Assembly: GCA_001970855.1 (NCBI GenBank)
Contig: LSSN01004037.1
Coordinates: forward strand, 1 to 29,953
DNA length: 29,953 nucleotides
Source of the DNA: Smittium culicis
Taxonomy: Eukaryota; Kickxellomycota; Harpellomycetes; Harpellales; Legeriomycetaceae
Direction: 5' to 3'
Shown here: positions 10,721 through 19,569 of the stretch, piece after piece
Position numbering within the stretch: the first letter of the stretch is position 1
How the letters are laid out: every line of letters begins with the position of its first letter
Notes under the pieces: generated by a model
Told to the model about the DNA's origin: nothing
What the model saw: only the letters and a program-made list of their open reading frames with translations
Database searches by the model: none
Program-made: the position numbers and the translations under genes

Positions 10721-10940
10721 TTTTCAACCGACTCGCCTCCGCCGGTCTAGCAGCTTCATATCAACCTGGGATTGGTTCAAGGGGGCTTGCGAATCACTTA
10801 TATTCTGCAGTATAAGTGTTCTGGGCACGCGGATGCCGTTCAAAAATCTGATCAGCTGTTCCAGCTCGAAGCTGGATCAAAGATTGTTTAGACCCCTCCG
10901 CCAAGAAGTTTTCCAACTAGCCCCAACTGGGCTTCGTTGA
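10721..10940 (-). mobile_element. Second LINE 3' fragment, inverted
   Basis: The reverse complement aligns base by base with 9892-10139. Shared blocks include GGGGCTAGTTGGAAAACT, the GAAGCCC stretch before it and the AGTCGG end of the coding region. The minus strand reads NEAQLGLVGKLLGGG and ends with PAEASRL. It differs from the left copy by many substitutions and small indels, so it is not a recent duplication. Nothing LINE-like is recognisable beyond about 10940, so this copy is severely 5'-truncated, typical of LINE insertions, or it is an inverted duplicate of the left tail. Confidence 0.8.
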
Positions 10941-11355
10941 AATTCATGCTTTCGGTGGTTATATTCAATTTTATTTAGTAAGAGCGTAGAAAAAAGTGAA
11001 TATAGATAACAAACAAAAATTTTCTAGATTCTCTAATCCTATTGTCTAGCCCAAGAAAAAAATTTTCATAGTGATAGAGAGAGATATAATTTGCTGAATT
11101 TAAACTGAATTATTCAAATAATTTTATTTCTGATATCCCTTAAAATAATCTTTTTTTTCCAAAATTTTTTTAAATAGATACTCGAATTGAGTAATCTCAT
11201 ATCAATAGTTTGAGAAAAATGAAAATAACAATCAATTCTATAACGCTCTTTGGTAAAATAATAAAGTATAAAATTAGCTTTATAAATAACATTAACACAC
11301 ATTAAAACAAAAATTGTTTTATTCCTGAGGGTTTAAAATATAACACAAGATAAAA
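10941..11355. other. 3' flank of the regulator gene
   Basis: AT-rich DNA between the inverted LINE fragment and the stop codon of the minus-strand regulator gene. It should contain that gene's 3' untranslated region. A 62-codon frame on the minus strand (11114-11302) has no motif and is probably chance. Confidence 0.5.
11318..11323 (-). promoter_or_regulatory. Possible polyadenylation signal
   Basis: An AATAAA hexamer on the minus strand lies about 33 bases downstream of the regulator gene stop codon, a normal distance for a 3' processing signal. In DNA this AT-rich the hexamer is frequent by chance, so the call rests only on position. Confidence 0.3.
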
Positions 11356-13899
11356 TTACATGTTTAATAAATATAAAATAGACATTTTTGCATTTCTTTT
11401 ATCTAGCCTTTTTTTTACTATGTTATCTAGGTCTTTAGTATTTGGGGTTTTGTGTAGTGTATCAATATCTAATGATTTATTTTTGAGTGTGTATTTTGAC
11501 TTTCCGGGGCTCTTTTCAGCAATATTTATCGTATTTGAGTTATAATTTTTTAGCTTAACTTTTGAATTTATTAGTATAGAAAAACTGTCAGTTTGGTCAT
11601 CTTGGAATTTATACTGTCTTATTGGTTTCTGGGAATTTTCTATTGAGATTTTATAAAAATCAGTAAATTCAGTATCATAGATGTAAATCAAAGAATCTGC
11701 AGAACCTCTGCGAATTTTATTATATCTTTTCTGTAGGAAAGAATTTATATTTGTTGAACTATTATTTTTGGAGTATTTTATATTCTCATGGCAAATAGAA
11801 TCTTTTGTAAAGCTTGAATCTGAATTTTTATTTTTATAGTTGGTATCCGGGTTAGAAATATTGCCGAACTCTGAGTACTTTGGACACCTCGTTAACATGA
11901 TTTTGGTATTAAACCAATTTTTAATAAATATGTATTTGTACATAGGACTGCTACCGTTTGCGGAGCAGCAGATATAAGAAGCAGGAGAAGATGAAGGGAA
12001 TATAAACCATAAATTAACATCGCACTTTGTAATACGAGCTAGTTGTAATTCAGGAAAAAAATTCAAGAACTTTTTATTAGCAATAGAAGACTTCTGGTAA
12101 ACCATATTATTAGCTTTGGCAAGATTTTCGAGATCGCTAACTGCTGGTAGATAATACTCGTATTCTTTTAAAAATGAATATAAAAATTTTAGTGATTCTT
12201 TTATCCTTGAAATTTTAGGGTGATCGTGAGCTGCTAGAGAATTATTTAAAATAATTCCACAAATGTTAGCCGCATAAAATATACTTGCGTTTGTAATAGG
12301 GTATCTAAAAATGAGTGGGTACCATTTAAGAAGTGTTACAATCTCTATTGATTTGTTGATACAAACTGATTTTGCTGATTTAGACCTTAATAGCATGTTA
12401 GGATCGAGACTATATGGAACTATATCAATTTTGTGTATTAATATTGCAGCTACTCGGATTACATATGAGCTAACAAAATAAGGAAAGAATCTGGTTCGTT
12501 TAAATTCGTTTGCAAGTTTACTTTTAGGGATAAATCTGTCATGATCTAATCCTAGAAAAGAGTAGTAGTTTCTAAGAAAATCTTCAAACTTTAAAATTCT
12601 ATTTTTTATATATAGAAGTTTTGATTGAAAATCTTTTGATGTATTTTCAAAGTTGTTTTTGATTTTATTTAAGAAATCAGATGCAATCCCTAGTTCAATG
12701 AAAGATTTAATAACTATACACACCTGGTCTCTTTGACGATTATTATTTAATTTTGATTCTAGAAATAAATTATAACTTTCCAATGATCTCTCAGAGTTAT
12801 AATGGTGAAAGTGATAGTCATTTGACGGTAAATTAACATAAATATCATTTAGAGAAATTTTGTTAGAGGTTGCAGAGTTTAATCCATTAGTCACGATTTT
12901 TATATAAAGAAACCACCACACTCTTCTTTTGTACTCCAAGAAAATAAATTCTTCAATAGATTTTGGCTTTATATTTTTTGAAGTGTCGATTAAATTCATT
13001 CTGAGAATAAAAGCATATTTTGTAGACAAGTCAACGAGAAAATTGGATCTACTAAAATTTGATATGCCATCGTAATGTATAACGAGGAGAAGCGAAGAAA
13101 AAATTTTATCTACACTGGGATGACCCAGGTCACCTGAAATTATTTCAAATGCCTTCTCAGCGTACAATGAGCCGCACATATATAAATGGTTCTCGAAAAT
13201 GATATGGTCTTTAAGTATCTTAGTGCTGATTGAAAGGATACTAAATTTCATATAATCTGGCAAAGATTTATTTTTTACACGAGAAATAATATAGTCCTTA
13301 CTCAAAAAAAATGATATTAATGGCTCCGTAGAAATTTTTTCAATGAATCTAATAAATAATTCATCTCTAATATCAAGATGTTCCAATTCTAGAGCAAATT
13401 TAGATAAAATTATATTTATTTCAGAACCAATTGCTAAAGATTTGAGGAGTTTATCTATGCGTTTTTCATTTTTAACGTTTGAGTTTTCGGTTTCATATGT
13501 TTTTTTATCAAATAAAATTTCTTTTCGATCTATATTTAGGTCTTTTTTCAAATTAAATATTTCTAAGAGGGAATCTTTTGATTTTAAGCATTGATTTGAA
13601 AGCTTTGGAGTAAACCCCATCTTTTTATATTTATGCGAAGTTGTTATTTTATTCAAAATCGTGTTTATTCTTCTAAGCTTATTTAATATAACATTAAATT
13701 CTTTGGTGACTTCTCCAGCAATTGAAACTTCTTCATAATTACATTTTCTATCATATTTAGCACAAGTGTTACAGCTAGGTCGAATACCATCACATTTGAC
13801 TTTCTTTTCTCGACATACAGCACAAGAATAGAACGTTTTCAATCTTTTAATCGTCCTAAAAGGTCCTATATCGGAGATATTTCCGTTAATATTTTTCAT
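11356..13899 (-). CDS. Zn2Cys6 zinc-cluster transcription factor
   Basis: An uninterrupted 847-residue protein in one exon. The zinc cluster has Cys at 26, 29, 36, 43, 46 and 53 (C-x2-C-x6-C-x6-C-x2-C-x6-C; genome 13741-13824), with the basic REKKVKC recognition segment. This fold binds two zinc ions and CGG-type DNA sites in the nucleus. Residues about 185-370 look like the fungal-specific middle homology domain, including EYKRRVWWFLYI (322-333) and DIYVNLP (352-358). After about residue 650 the chain is rich in Asn, Ser and Lys and may be disordered. Residue 1 must be near the true start, because the next Met (94) lies past the zinc cluster. Target genes and pathway cannot be told. Codon use is strongly AT-biased, like the surroundings. 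The lack of stops over 2.5 kb indicates a maintained gene. Confidence 0.93.
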   Translation of the reverse strand: MKNINGNISDIGPFRTIKRLKTFYSCAVCREKKVKCDGIRPSCNTCAKYDRKCNYEEVSIAGEVTKEFNVILNKLRRINTILNKITTSHKYKKMGFTPKLSNQCLKSKDSLLEIFNLKKDLNIDRKEILFDKKTYETENSNVKNEKRIDKLLKSLAIGSEINIILSKFALELEHLDIRDELFIRFIEKISTEPLISFFLSKDYIISRVKNKSLPDYMKFSILSISTKILKDHIIFENHLYMCGSLYAEKAFEIISGDLGHPSVDKIFSSLLLVIHYDGISNFSRSNFLVDLSTKYAFILRMNLIDTSKNIKPKSIEEFIFLEYKRRVWWFLYIKIVTNGLNSATSNKISLNDIYVNLPSNDYHFHHYNSERSLESYNLFLESKLNNNRQRDQVCIVIKSFIELGIASDFLNKIKNNFENTSKDFQSKLLYIKNRILKFEDFLRNYYSFLGLDHDRFIPKSKLANEFKRTRFFPYFVSSYVIRVAAILIHKIDIVPYSLDPNMLLRSKSAKSVCINKSIEIVTLLKWYPLIFRYPITNASIFYAANICGIILNNSLAAHDHPKISRIKESLKFLYSFLKEYEYYLPAVSDLENLAKANNMVYQKSSIANKKFLNFFPELQLARITKCDVNLWFIFPSSSPASYICCSANGSSPMYKYIFIKNWFNTKIMLTRCPKYSEFGNISNPDTNYKNKNSDSSFTKDSICHENIKYSKNNSSTNINSFLQKRYNKIRRGSADSLIYIYDTEFTDFYKISIENSQKPIRQYKFQDDQTDSFSILINSKVKLKNYNSNTINIAEKSPGKSKYTLKNKSLDIDTLHKTPNTKDLDNIVKKRLDKRNAKMSILYLLNM

Positions 13900-14380
13900 T
13901 ATTTTTATATTGAAATAATTTTGAGTTTAAACTATTTCTATGTTTTATTGTTAATGCTACAAACATGAGTTTAGATACTAGGAATTAAATGAGGGGGGTG
14001 CCAAAGATATTTAAAATTTTTTTAGAAACAGATAATATATAATATTATATTTATAATGTAAGGTTTCTATTTTATAGATTGATTATTTTTCAGTGAATGA
14101 TTAATCATTTTTTTATATTTATAAGATTTATTAACAGGTTATAATTTAAATATGTTTACCTATTTTTTATATCCGTTTTAACCAAAAATTTTCGGCTAGA
14201 ACAAGCTATAAGCTTTAAAAGCTCCGGATAATAGATTATTAAACATTTTAAAAAAATATTAGATTAGCTAATGCCTAGTATGATGAAATGTGAATTTAGA
14301 AATAACCTCGAAAATATCCTAGGTATTTAAATTAAATAATAAAATAAAATAGGAATTTGCGAACTTTATCTAATAAACAT
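13900..14380. other. 5' flank of the regulator gene
   Basis: AT-rich DNA that should contain the regulator promoter, reading leftward. On the minus strand a TATAAAA sequence lies only a few bases before the ATG, too close to serve as a TATA box unless the leader is extremely short. No other signal stands out. The first miniature transposon begins at the right edge. Confidence 0.4.
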
Positions 14381-14637
14381 GGGAGACTCTTTACGAAGAG
14401 AAAACTTTTATGCATAAAGAGTTGCAGTCTGCGAAAAAAAAAAAAGTTGGTGTATAAAATTTCCTATTTAATTTTAATCCAATAAATAAAATTTGTAATA
14501 TTTTTAGCAAATAATGCTTTCAGAACTAAATTGATGATGTAAATACTACCAATTCCACCAATAATAATCTTAAATTTAAAATAATCACTCCAATAATTAA
14601 AAGCTGCAATAAAGCGCTTTCTTCGTTTAGAATCCCC
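14381..14637. mobile_element. T1: long T-family miniature transposon
   Basis: The left end reads GGGAGACTCTTTACGAAGAG. The right end, read inward on the minus strand, gives GGGATTCTAAACGAAGAAAG followed by CGCTTTATTGCAG, so the ends are imperfect inverted repeats. There is no coding frame. The interior shares TTTAATCCAATAAATAAAAT-like and TTTTTAGCAAATAAT segments with T2 and T3. Its size is about 257 bp. The right flank is TA and the left flank is CA. Confidence 0.8.
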
Positions 14638-15016
14638 ATACGACTTTTTTTTTACTTTTTAATAAATTCAACTTTTGACCTTCAGAAAGCTTAAAAAACT
14701 GATAAGTCTGCATTATTTCTCGATATAGAGATTTATAAGAGAAGTTTTTTTCTTCTTGTTCTTTTACTCTACCAAGGAAAGTTGAATATATTTCCTCTAG
14801 CGAACCTGAATAGAATCAATGAAAATAGCAGCTCAAAAATTTATTAAAATATTAATTTGATATATTCTGATAGCAAATGTGCGATATTACTATTAATCTA
14901 TAAATCAATCAAATTTGTTTATATTTATATTTATATATTAACTTTGACAAGATTGAATTATTTATTTTTAAAAAATTAAATTCGAAAGGATAGGAAATTC
15001 TGAACTGGATATCAAA
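14638..15016. other. AT-rich DNA between T1 and P1
   Basis: Nothing gene-like or transposon-like is recognised in this stretch. Confidence 0.5.
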
Positions 15017-15213
15017 TTAACCCTCTCCCGTCCAACGTTCTTTTAAAAAACCAATTTTATGTTTTGCTCATAATTTATAAGCAAGTTTATTATTTTTTGT
15101 TAATTTACAATATACCAGAATTTCTTATAGCCTACGAATTAAAGTAATTTAATTGAACGCTTTTGGCTATATCTGGATTGTCAAAAATAGTCTACCGCCC
15201 GGGAAAGAGTTAA
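15017..15213 (+). mobile_element. P1: TTAA-flanked miniature transposon
   Basis: It lies between TTAA at 15017-15020 and TTAA at 15210-15213. The left end reads CCCTCTCCCG and the right end CCGCCCGGGAAAGAG, which is its inverted counterpart. The element is 189 bp and non-coding. A TTAA target with CCCTTT termini is the hallmark of piggyBac-type elements and their non-autonomous derivatives. The same ends recur at eight other places between here and 21.3 kb. The 63-codon open frame over its right half is chance. Confidence 0.85.
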
Positions 15214-15378
15214 ACTTATTTAAAAATCGTAATAAGGTAAGCCATGTTATATATACTTATTGTTGGACATATATAACTTTTCATTCAATAATTTGTTATT
15301 TATATCAATTTGTTTTTTGTCGTTTGGTTGGGTCATTTTTGTAGCTCAAAAAAAGCCAACCATCCCAAAAAGGGTTAA
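15210..15378 (+). mobile_element. P2: strongly diverged P-family copy
   Basis: Its right end reads TTTTTGTAGCTCAAAAAAAG and then CCCAAAAAGGG before TTAA at 15375-15378. This corresponds to the P consensus right end (TTTTGTAGGTCAAAAAAGTC followed by the GGG-TTAA terminus). The left end is no longer recognisable and may share the TTAA that closes P1. The copy is shorter and more mutated than the rest. Confidence 0.45.
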
Positions 15379-15691
15379 CGAATATATTTTCATTTGATGT
15401 AATAGCTAGGTATATTTAAGGATCTTAAATAAATATAACCTATTCAAAAGTATCCCCACTTATTTTACTAGCGAAATATTTAAAGGTAAAAAATAAAAAT
15501 CTTGATGAATTCGAGTAATTTTCCAGATATAGGGAGATTTTTTACTAGTCTAATTATTAGCCGAATCTTATAATACCGAGGTTCATTATTAATATTTTTT
15601 TTTTGAAAATTATTAGCAATTAAATAATTTGGTATTAAATCGTTATCAGTTCAGAAATATAATTTCTTTTAGAGTATTTCCACAATAATAG

Positions 15692-15863
15692 TTACCCCTT
15701 TTTCGGGAGGTAGGAATTTTTTTATCTACCTTAATGTAGCCAACTAGATTCAATAAAAAAATTTAATTTCGAGGCTCAATTAATTATTGACATATGTTAA
15801 ATAGAAGCAAATATTAAACGGATCAATATATTAATTTTTTTATAGAGTGTTCGACAGGGTAAA
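15692..15863 (-). mobile_element. P3: P-family copy, inverted orientation
   Basis: The left end TTACCCCTTTTTCGGGAGGTA matches the inverted P right end (TTAACCCTTTCCCGGGCGGTA) with few changes. The right end GTTCGACAGGGTAAA corresponds to the inverted left end (GTTGGACGGGAAAGGGTTAA) with a deletion. The internal ATCTAC and TTTCGAGG segments also match other copies. Confidence 0.7.
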
Positions 15864-15864
15864 G

Positions 15865-16252
15865 CAAACCCTTTCGCGCGTGGTAAACTATTTTTGATCT
15901 ACCATTTATAGATAATTTTGTTTAAATCTTTCCCGCACAACACTATTTAAAAATACTAATTTTCTATTCGTTCATGATTTATAATTAAATTTATTATTTG
16001 GTATTACTCTCCAGCTAACCAGTACTTTTTAAGGAATCGGAATTAACCCATTTTTATTGAATTCAGTTAGCAATATCTTGTAGGTCAAAAATAGTCTACC
16101 GCCCGGGAAAGGGTTAGCTAATACACTTTTATTCCTCGGACTTATTTTCCATTGGCTTATTTTATAATATCATCAAATATTAAACTACCTTTTAAATCAT
16201 GTATGAATTGGTGAATATTTATTTATAAGAGTGATTGGCGGGAAAGGGATAA
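15865..16252 (-). mobile_element. P4: P-family copy split by P5
   Basis: The left part (15865-15925) starts CAAACCCTTTCGCGCGTGGT and continues with the ATCTAC segment of the inverted P right end. The right part (16118-16252) continues with CCTCGG, matching CCGAGG of P10 at the equivalent place, and ends GATTGGCGGGAAAGGGATAA, the inverted P left end. Removing P5 and one TTAA leaves about 196 bp, the normal family size, which shows one element interrupted by another. P4 starts directly beside the end of P3. Confidence 0.75.
15922..16117 (+). mobile_element. P5: P-family copy nested in P4
   Basis: The left terminus ATCTTTCCCGCAC follows TTAA at 15922-15925. The right terminus GTCTACCGCCCGGGAAAGGG precedes TTAG at 16114-16117, a one-base-changed TTAA duplicate. 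The element is 188 bp and its ends are among the best preserved in the window, in keeping with a younger insertion than P4. Confidence 0.85.
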
Positions 16253-16308
16253 GAAGAACCGGAGACTTTTATGCGAAATTTATATTTTCCAAGAATAGCC
16301 AAATCATA

Positions 16309-16360
16309 ATCCAATTAAATCCAAGCTATCTAGTATTTTTTATAAGTAATTTAATTGGAT
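16309..16360. repeat. 12-bp inverted repeat with 28-bp loop
   Basis: ATCCAATTAAAT at 16309-16320 is matched by its exact reverse complement ATTTAATTGGAT at 16349-16360. It lies between P4 and T2 and may be the core of another eroded miniature element, but no flanking termini are recognisable. Confidence 0.6.
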
Positions 16361-16395
16361 ACTATTTCATAAGCGAAACTTTCTATATTAATATT

Positions 16396-16632
16396 GAGTG
16401 ACTCTTTACAAAGGAGCCATTTTATAGTGTCAAGTATTTCAGTATATGGAATTTCATATTTAATTATTATCCAGTAAATAAAATCTGTATCTTTTTAGCA
16501 AATAATACTTTATAAATCAAACTAGCAAATAGAAAAATTAAAGATTATCAGCCAATAATGTTTTTAATTTTCGAATAATCAAGCCAATAAAATTAAACTG
16601 CAACAAAGTGCTCTCTTCGTTCAGAGTCTCCC
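16396..16632. mobile_element. T2: long T-family copy
   Basis: Left end GAGTGACTCTTTACAAAGGAG and inverted right end GGGAGACTCTGAACGAAGAG. It is 237 bp with no coding capacity. With the terminal T included, TA flanks it on both sides, the duplication expected of Tc1/mariner-type elements. The interior TATTTAATTATTATCCAGTA and TTTTTAGCAAATAATACTTT segments match T3 read on the opposite strand. Confidence 0.85.
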
Positions 16633-16674
16633 ATATTCCAACTTATCAGATTTGATAGTGTTTTTAAAGCATTT

Positions 16675-16920
16675 TGGAGATTCTGATATAAAGAGCGCTT
16701 TGTTGCAGATCGATTTTATTGACTTGTGATTTAAAAAATTGTAAATATTATTGACGGAGCTAAAAAGAAACTAAGCTTTTTCTATTAATTTATTTCATTA
16801 TAAAAGTATTATTTGCTATAAATAATCCTAGATTTTTTTTATTGGATTAAAATTAAATATTAAATTTCATACACTGCAAGCCATTACACTATAAAATTAC
16901 TCATTCATAAAGAATTTGCC
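16675..16920. mobile_element. T3: long T-family copy, opposite orientation to T2
   Basis: It starts TGGAGATTCTGATATAAAGA, then GCGCTTTGTTGCAG. Its other end, read inward on the minus strand, gives GGCAAATTCTTTATGAATGA and then TTTTATAGTGTAA. Those are the two distinct ends of the long T form. About 246 bp, non-coding. T4 begins four bases after it, so the two are almost abutting. Confidence 0.8.
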
Positions 16921-16924
16921 ATAT

Positions 16925-17332
16925 GGAGTATCCTGAATGAAGAGAGCGCATTTTGCAGTTTAATGAATTGGTATGAAAAATGATTAGTTTTCAGTACTAT
17001 TGGAGGGTTGAGAACGCATTTTGGTTTTTGTATTTATTTATTTCACTTTTAACCCTTTCAGGGGCGACAGACTTTTTTTTAAACTACTAAAACTATCCAA
17101 CCAAATAACAATCTGATAAATCAATATACTAAATTGTTAATTTATTGGATATTAGCGTTAGTATATCCAATAATCAACTACTTTAAATAAATTTACCCAA
17201 TTATGAAATTTTAAATATGTTTAGGAAAGTTGGCCCCGAAAAGGGTAAGAGTATTATTTGTAAAATGTTTTCCTAGGTGTTTTATTTGATTATAATTAAG
17301 CTAAAAATTTATAAAATGTAACACTTTAAAAT
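16925..17332. mobile_element. T4: long T-family copy split by P6
   Basis: It starts GGAGTATCCTGAATGAAGAG, then AGCGCATTTTGCAG, and its body parallels T3. It is interrupted at 17049-17249 by P6 and resumes with AGTATTATTTG, the segment found uninterrupted in T3 (16806-16816). The far end stops after AAAATGTAACACTTTAAAAT and lacks the terminal 25 bp, apparently lost where T5 begins. Confidence 0.75.
17049..17249 (-). mobile_element. P6: P-family copy inserted in T4
   Basis: TTAA at 17049-17052 is followed by CCCTTTCAGGGGCGACAGAC. The other end is GGCCCCGAAAAGGG followed by TAAG, a decayed TTAA. Comparison with T3, which reads straight through the site, shows that the 197 bp between are inserted sequence. 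This defines the target as TTAA independently of the element ends. Confidence 0.85.
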
Positions 17333-17334
17333 AC

Positions 17335-17580
17335 GGGAGATTCTGAACGAAGAGATAACTTTGTTGCAGTTTAGTGCTGTTAGCCTGGATAATCGCTTAA
17401 TTCTAGTATTATTGGCGGAATTGAAAAGGAATTCTGTTTTTTCTATTCCTTAGTTTCAATATAAAATTTACATTTGCTAAAAAAGTAAATTATTATACTC
17501 ATTGGCCGTTTATTTTTTATGCGATTTTATATACTGAAACTCTTTACACTATAGAATGGCCTCTTCATAAAGAATTGCCG
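17335..17580. mobile_element. T5: long T-family copy
   Basis: It begins GGGAGATTCTGAACGAAGAG, one of the best-preserved ends, and closes with CTCTTCATAAAGAATTGCCG. It is 246 bp, the same as T3. TA occurs on both flanks. It has no coding frame. Confidence 0.85.
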
Positions 17581-17780
17581 ATATAAAATGAATCCTTAGT
17601 AAAGAATCCTCTTTATAATTATAAATGAAATAAATAGTTTTATTAATTTTATTTTTACAAATAAAATGTTGTAGAAAAATAATTCCGCTTCTCTATAGAA
17701 ACTCATAAAATATAGTTAATAATCATGGAGCTGAAATTTTTTAATTGAAAAAGCCCGCTATTCAAATTGAATTCTCATTT

Positions 17781-18161
17781 GGGATACTCTTGGGGAGGGA
17801 GGAACTTATTTTCCTTGCGATTTTATTTGTTAATTTAAATATTCGTTTTTATTGGCTAAGCTATTTATTCCTATTGATAATACATGGTAGACTACTTCTA
17901 GGAGTGGAACTTTTCCATCTTAGTTTTTCCTATTTCCATCTTTACTTTTATTATTAAATTTATTAGAAAATAAAATCAAATGGTTTACCTGATACAACCA
18001 ATAACAATTCCCAATAAAAAAGAGCAAATAAGATTTCTAAGAAAAAAAGCTCCGCTTGTACAAAGATTCTCCCATATACTAATTGAATTTAAAATCCAAG
18101 TAATGTTTGAGGCTAAGGAAAAATTTAATAGAAAAAGCTCTGCCCTTCAAAAGAACCTCAC
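17781..18161. mobile_element. T6 outer: short T-family copy split by T6 inner
   Basis: The left end is GGGATACTCTTGGGGAGGGA followed by GGAAC. The right end, inverted, reads GTGAGGTTCTTTTGAAGGGC, matching the short-form end GGGAGACTCTTTTGAAGAGC. Removing the inner copy leaves about 190 bp, the short-form length. Open frames across it (17745-17957, 17980-18171) are chance. Confidence 0.7.
17886..18073. mobile_element. T6 inner: short T-family copy nested in T6 outer
   Basis: The left end is GGTAGACTACTTCTAGGAGT followed by GGAAC. The right end AAGATTCTCCC is preceded by AAAAAAGCTCCGCTTGTAC. The body shares TTTATTAGAAAATA and CTGATACAACCAATA-like segments and the TTTCTAAGAAAAAA segment with T8. 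It is 188 bp. Confidence 0.75.
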
Positions 18162-18297
18162 GTTTTTATAAATTCAATATAAATTTTCGGAGCTATCAGC
18201 CCCTTTATTTTTAGTTTTTTGTATCACATAGCATTATTACAGGGAAAACTAGTTTAAAGAAATAACAATGGAGAAAAAGCGAATATAAATACCACAC

Positions 18298-18519
18298 GGA
18301 GGATGTTGAAAGAAAGAATAACTTTATTTTATGCAGACATTTATGTATAAAATTAGATCACTTATACTAATCTAAGAAAAATATGATTTTATTAGCAAAT
18401 AAATCTATGGAAATTTTTTTTGTACTTTTTCAACAAAGCCAATAGCTATAGTAATTTTATCATTCTTAGACATGAAATGATAATTAAAAGCACAGTTATC
18501 TCTTGCTCTATAATCTTCC
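18298..18519. mobile_element. T7: diverged long T-family copy
   Basis: It starts GGAGGATGTTGAAAGAAAGA followed by ATAACTTT. Its inverted right end reads GGAAGATTATAGAGCAAGAG followed by ATAACTGTGC. Both correspond to the long-form end GGGAGATTCTGAACGAAGAG with ATAACTTTG seen in T5. The shared TTAGCAAATAA segment is present internally. P7 begins a few bases to the right. Confidence 0.65.
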
Positions 18520-18523
18520 ATAA

Positions 18524-18720
18524 TTAACCCTTTCCCGCACAGGACTAATTAAAAAAGATTATTTATTGATTCGATATTCATTTAATTGATATTTTATTAT
18601 TTGCTTTTATTTTGAGATATACCAAAATTTCTAAAGGCCTCGAAATTAAATTGTTTTTTTAGAACACAGTTGGTTATGTTTTGTATATCTAAAACAGTCA
18701 AAATCCTGTGTAACGATTAA
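18524..18720 (+). mobile_element. P7: P-family copy
   Basis: TTAA at 18524-18527 is followed by CCCTTTCCCGCACAGGAC, and TTAA closes the copy at 18717-18720. The left end is excellent. The right end is mutated (CAGTCAAAATCCTGTGTAACGA) but retains AGTC and the flanking TTAA. Total length with both targets is 197 bp, matching P1. Confidence 0.8.
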
Positions 18721-18845
18721 AATGAAACATCTTTCATTTCGCTAGGTATTGCCAACATGGATAGAATTAACCTTACGTAAGAAACATCTTTTTTTCGTCG
18801 CTTAATTTTATTTTTACGATAACAAAAAAAAAAAAAGAGCAATTG

Positions 18846-19036
18846 TTAACCCTTTCCCGCCCATCGCTATTTAAAAATTTTTATTGATTATTTAATAGTA
18901 TATATGACAATTTAATGTTCGCTTCTATAAAACCATTTACCAGTAAATGATTAAACCTCGGAGGTATACAATTTAAATCTAAAACAGCTGGCTAGATTTG
19001 GTAGCCCAAAAAAGTCTACCGCCCGGGAGAGGTTCA
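18846..19036 (+). mobile_element. P8: P-family copy
   Basis: TTAA at 18846-18849 leads into CCCTTTCCCGCCCATCGC. The right end is GTCTACCGCCCGGGAGAGG followed by TTCA, a one-base-changed TTAA. The internal GGTAGCCCAAAAAAGTC is close to the family consensus. The next copy starts seven bases later. Confidence 0.85.
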
Positions 19037-19043
19037 AAGTAAA

Positions 19044-19237
19044 TCAACTCTTTCCGGTCCAACGCTCCTTAAAAATCGAATTTATTGATTCGTTTAAAAT
19101 TATTAACGAGTTTATTATTTTCTATTTTACTAAAATATCTCAATAAATGATTGAATCTCAGAAATATGCTTTTTTATTGAATCTAATTTGCTAAAATCGA
19201 TAGGTCTAAAACAGTTTATCACTCAGTAAAGAGTTGT
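19044..19237 (+). mobile_element. P9: P-family copy next to P8
   Basis: It starts TCAACTCTTTCCGGTCCAAC, close to P1 (TTAACCCTCTCCCGTCCAAC). It ends with TAGGTCTAAAACAGTTTATC and then GTAAAGAG before TTGT. Both ends carry several changes, so it is an old copy, and it forms a head-to-tail pair with P8. Confidence 0.75.
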
Positions 19238-19569
19238 AAAAAATAGTAATGTTGATGCAACACATAAAAAATATGATATCCTAATAATAATAAATTCCTC
19301 CGCCGATGCACTGACTGCGTATCTATAGGGAAATGGTATTAATATACCAAACGAAAGATACACCTAGGTATTACTTCAAGTAGCTGAAGAGAATATAAAT
19401 TATAATCATAGGTGTAATTCAAGTTCCATGATACAGTGTGTATATATAATACTAGCTATATTCGCCGTTTATAGTGAATTATTTTATTTATTTAGCGTCA
19501 AAAATCGTCAAAATTCGAGTTAATTTTAATTCCCCCAAATTATATTAGTTTACTAATTTGCTAATGTAT
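19238..19569. other. Spacer between P9 and T8
   Basis: Includes a slightly GC-richer stretch (about 19295-19440) with short open pieces but no recognisable protein. Confidence 0.4.

Noticed and set aside
11360..13594. Open frames on the + strand (11360-11545, 13343-13594)
   Set aside because: They lie antisense to the transcription factor gene and are shadows of it.
17745..18171. Open frames of 63-70 codons, one with hydrophobic residues
   Set aside because: They fall on the nested short T copies and do not follow the element boundaries. Other copies of the same element lack them.
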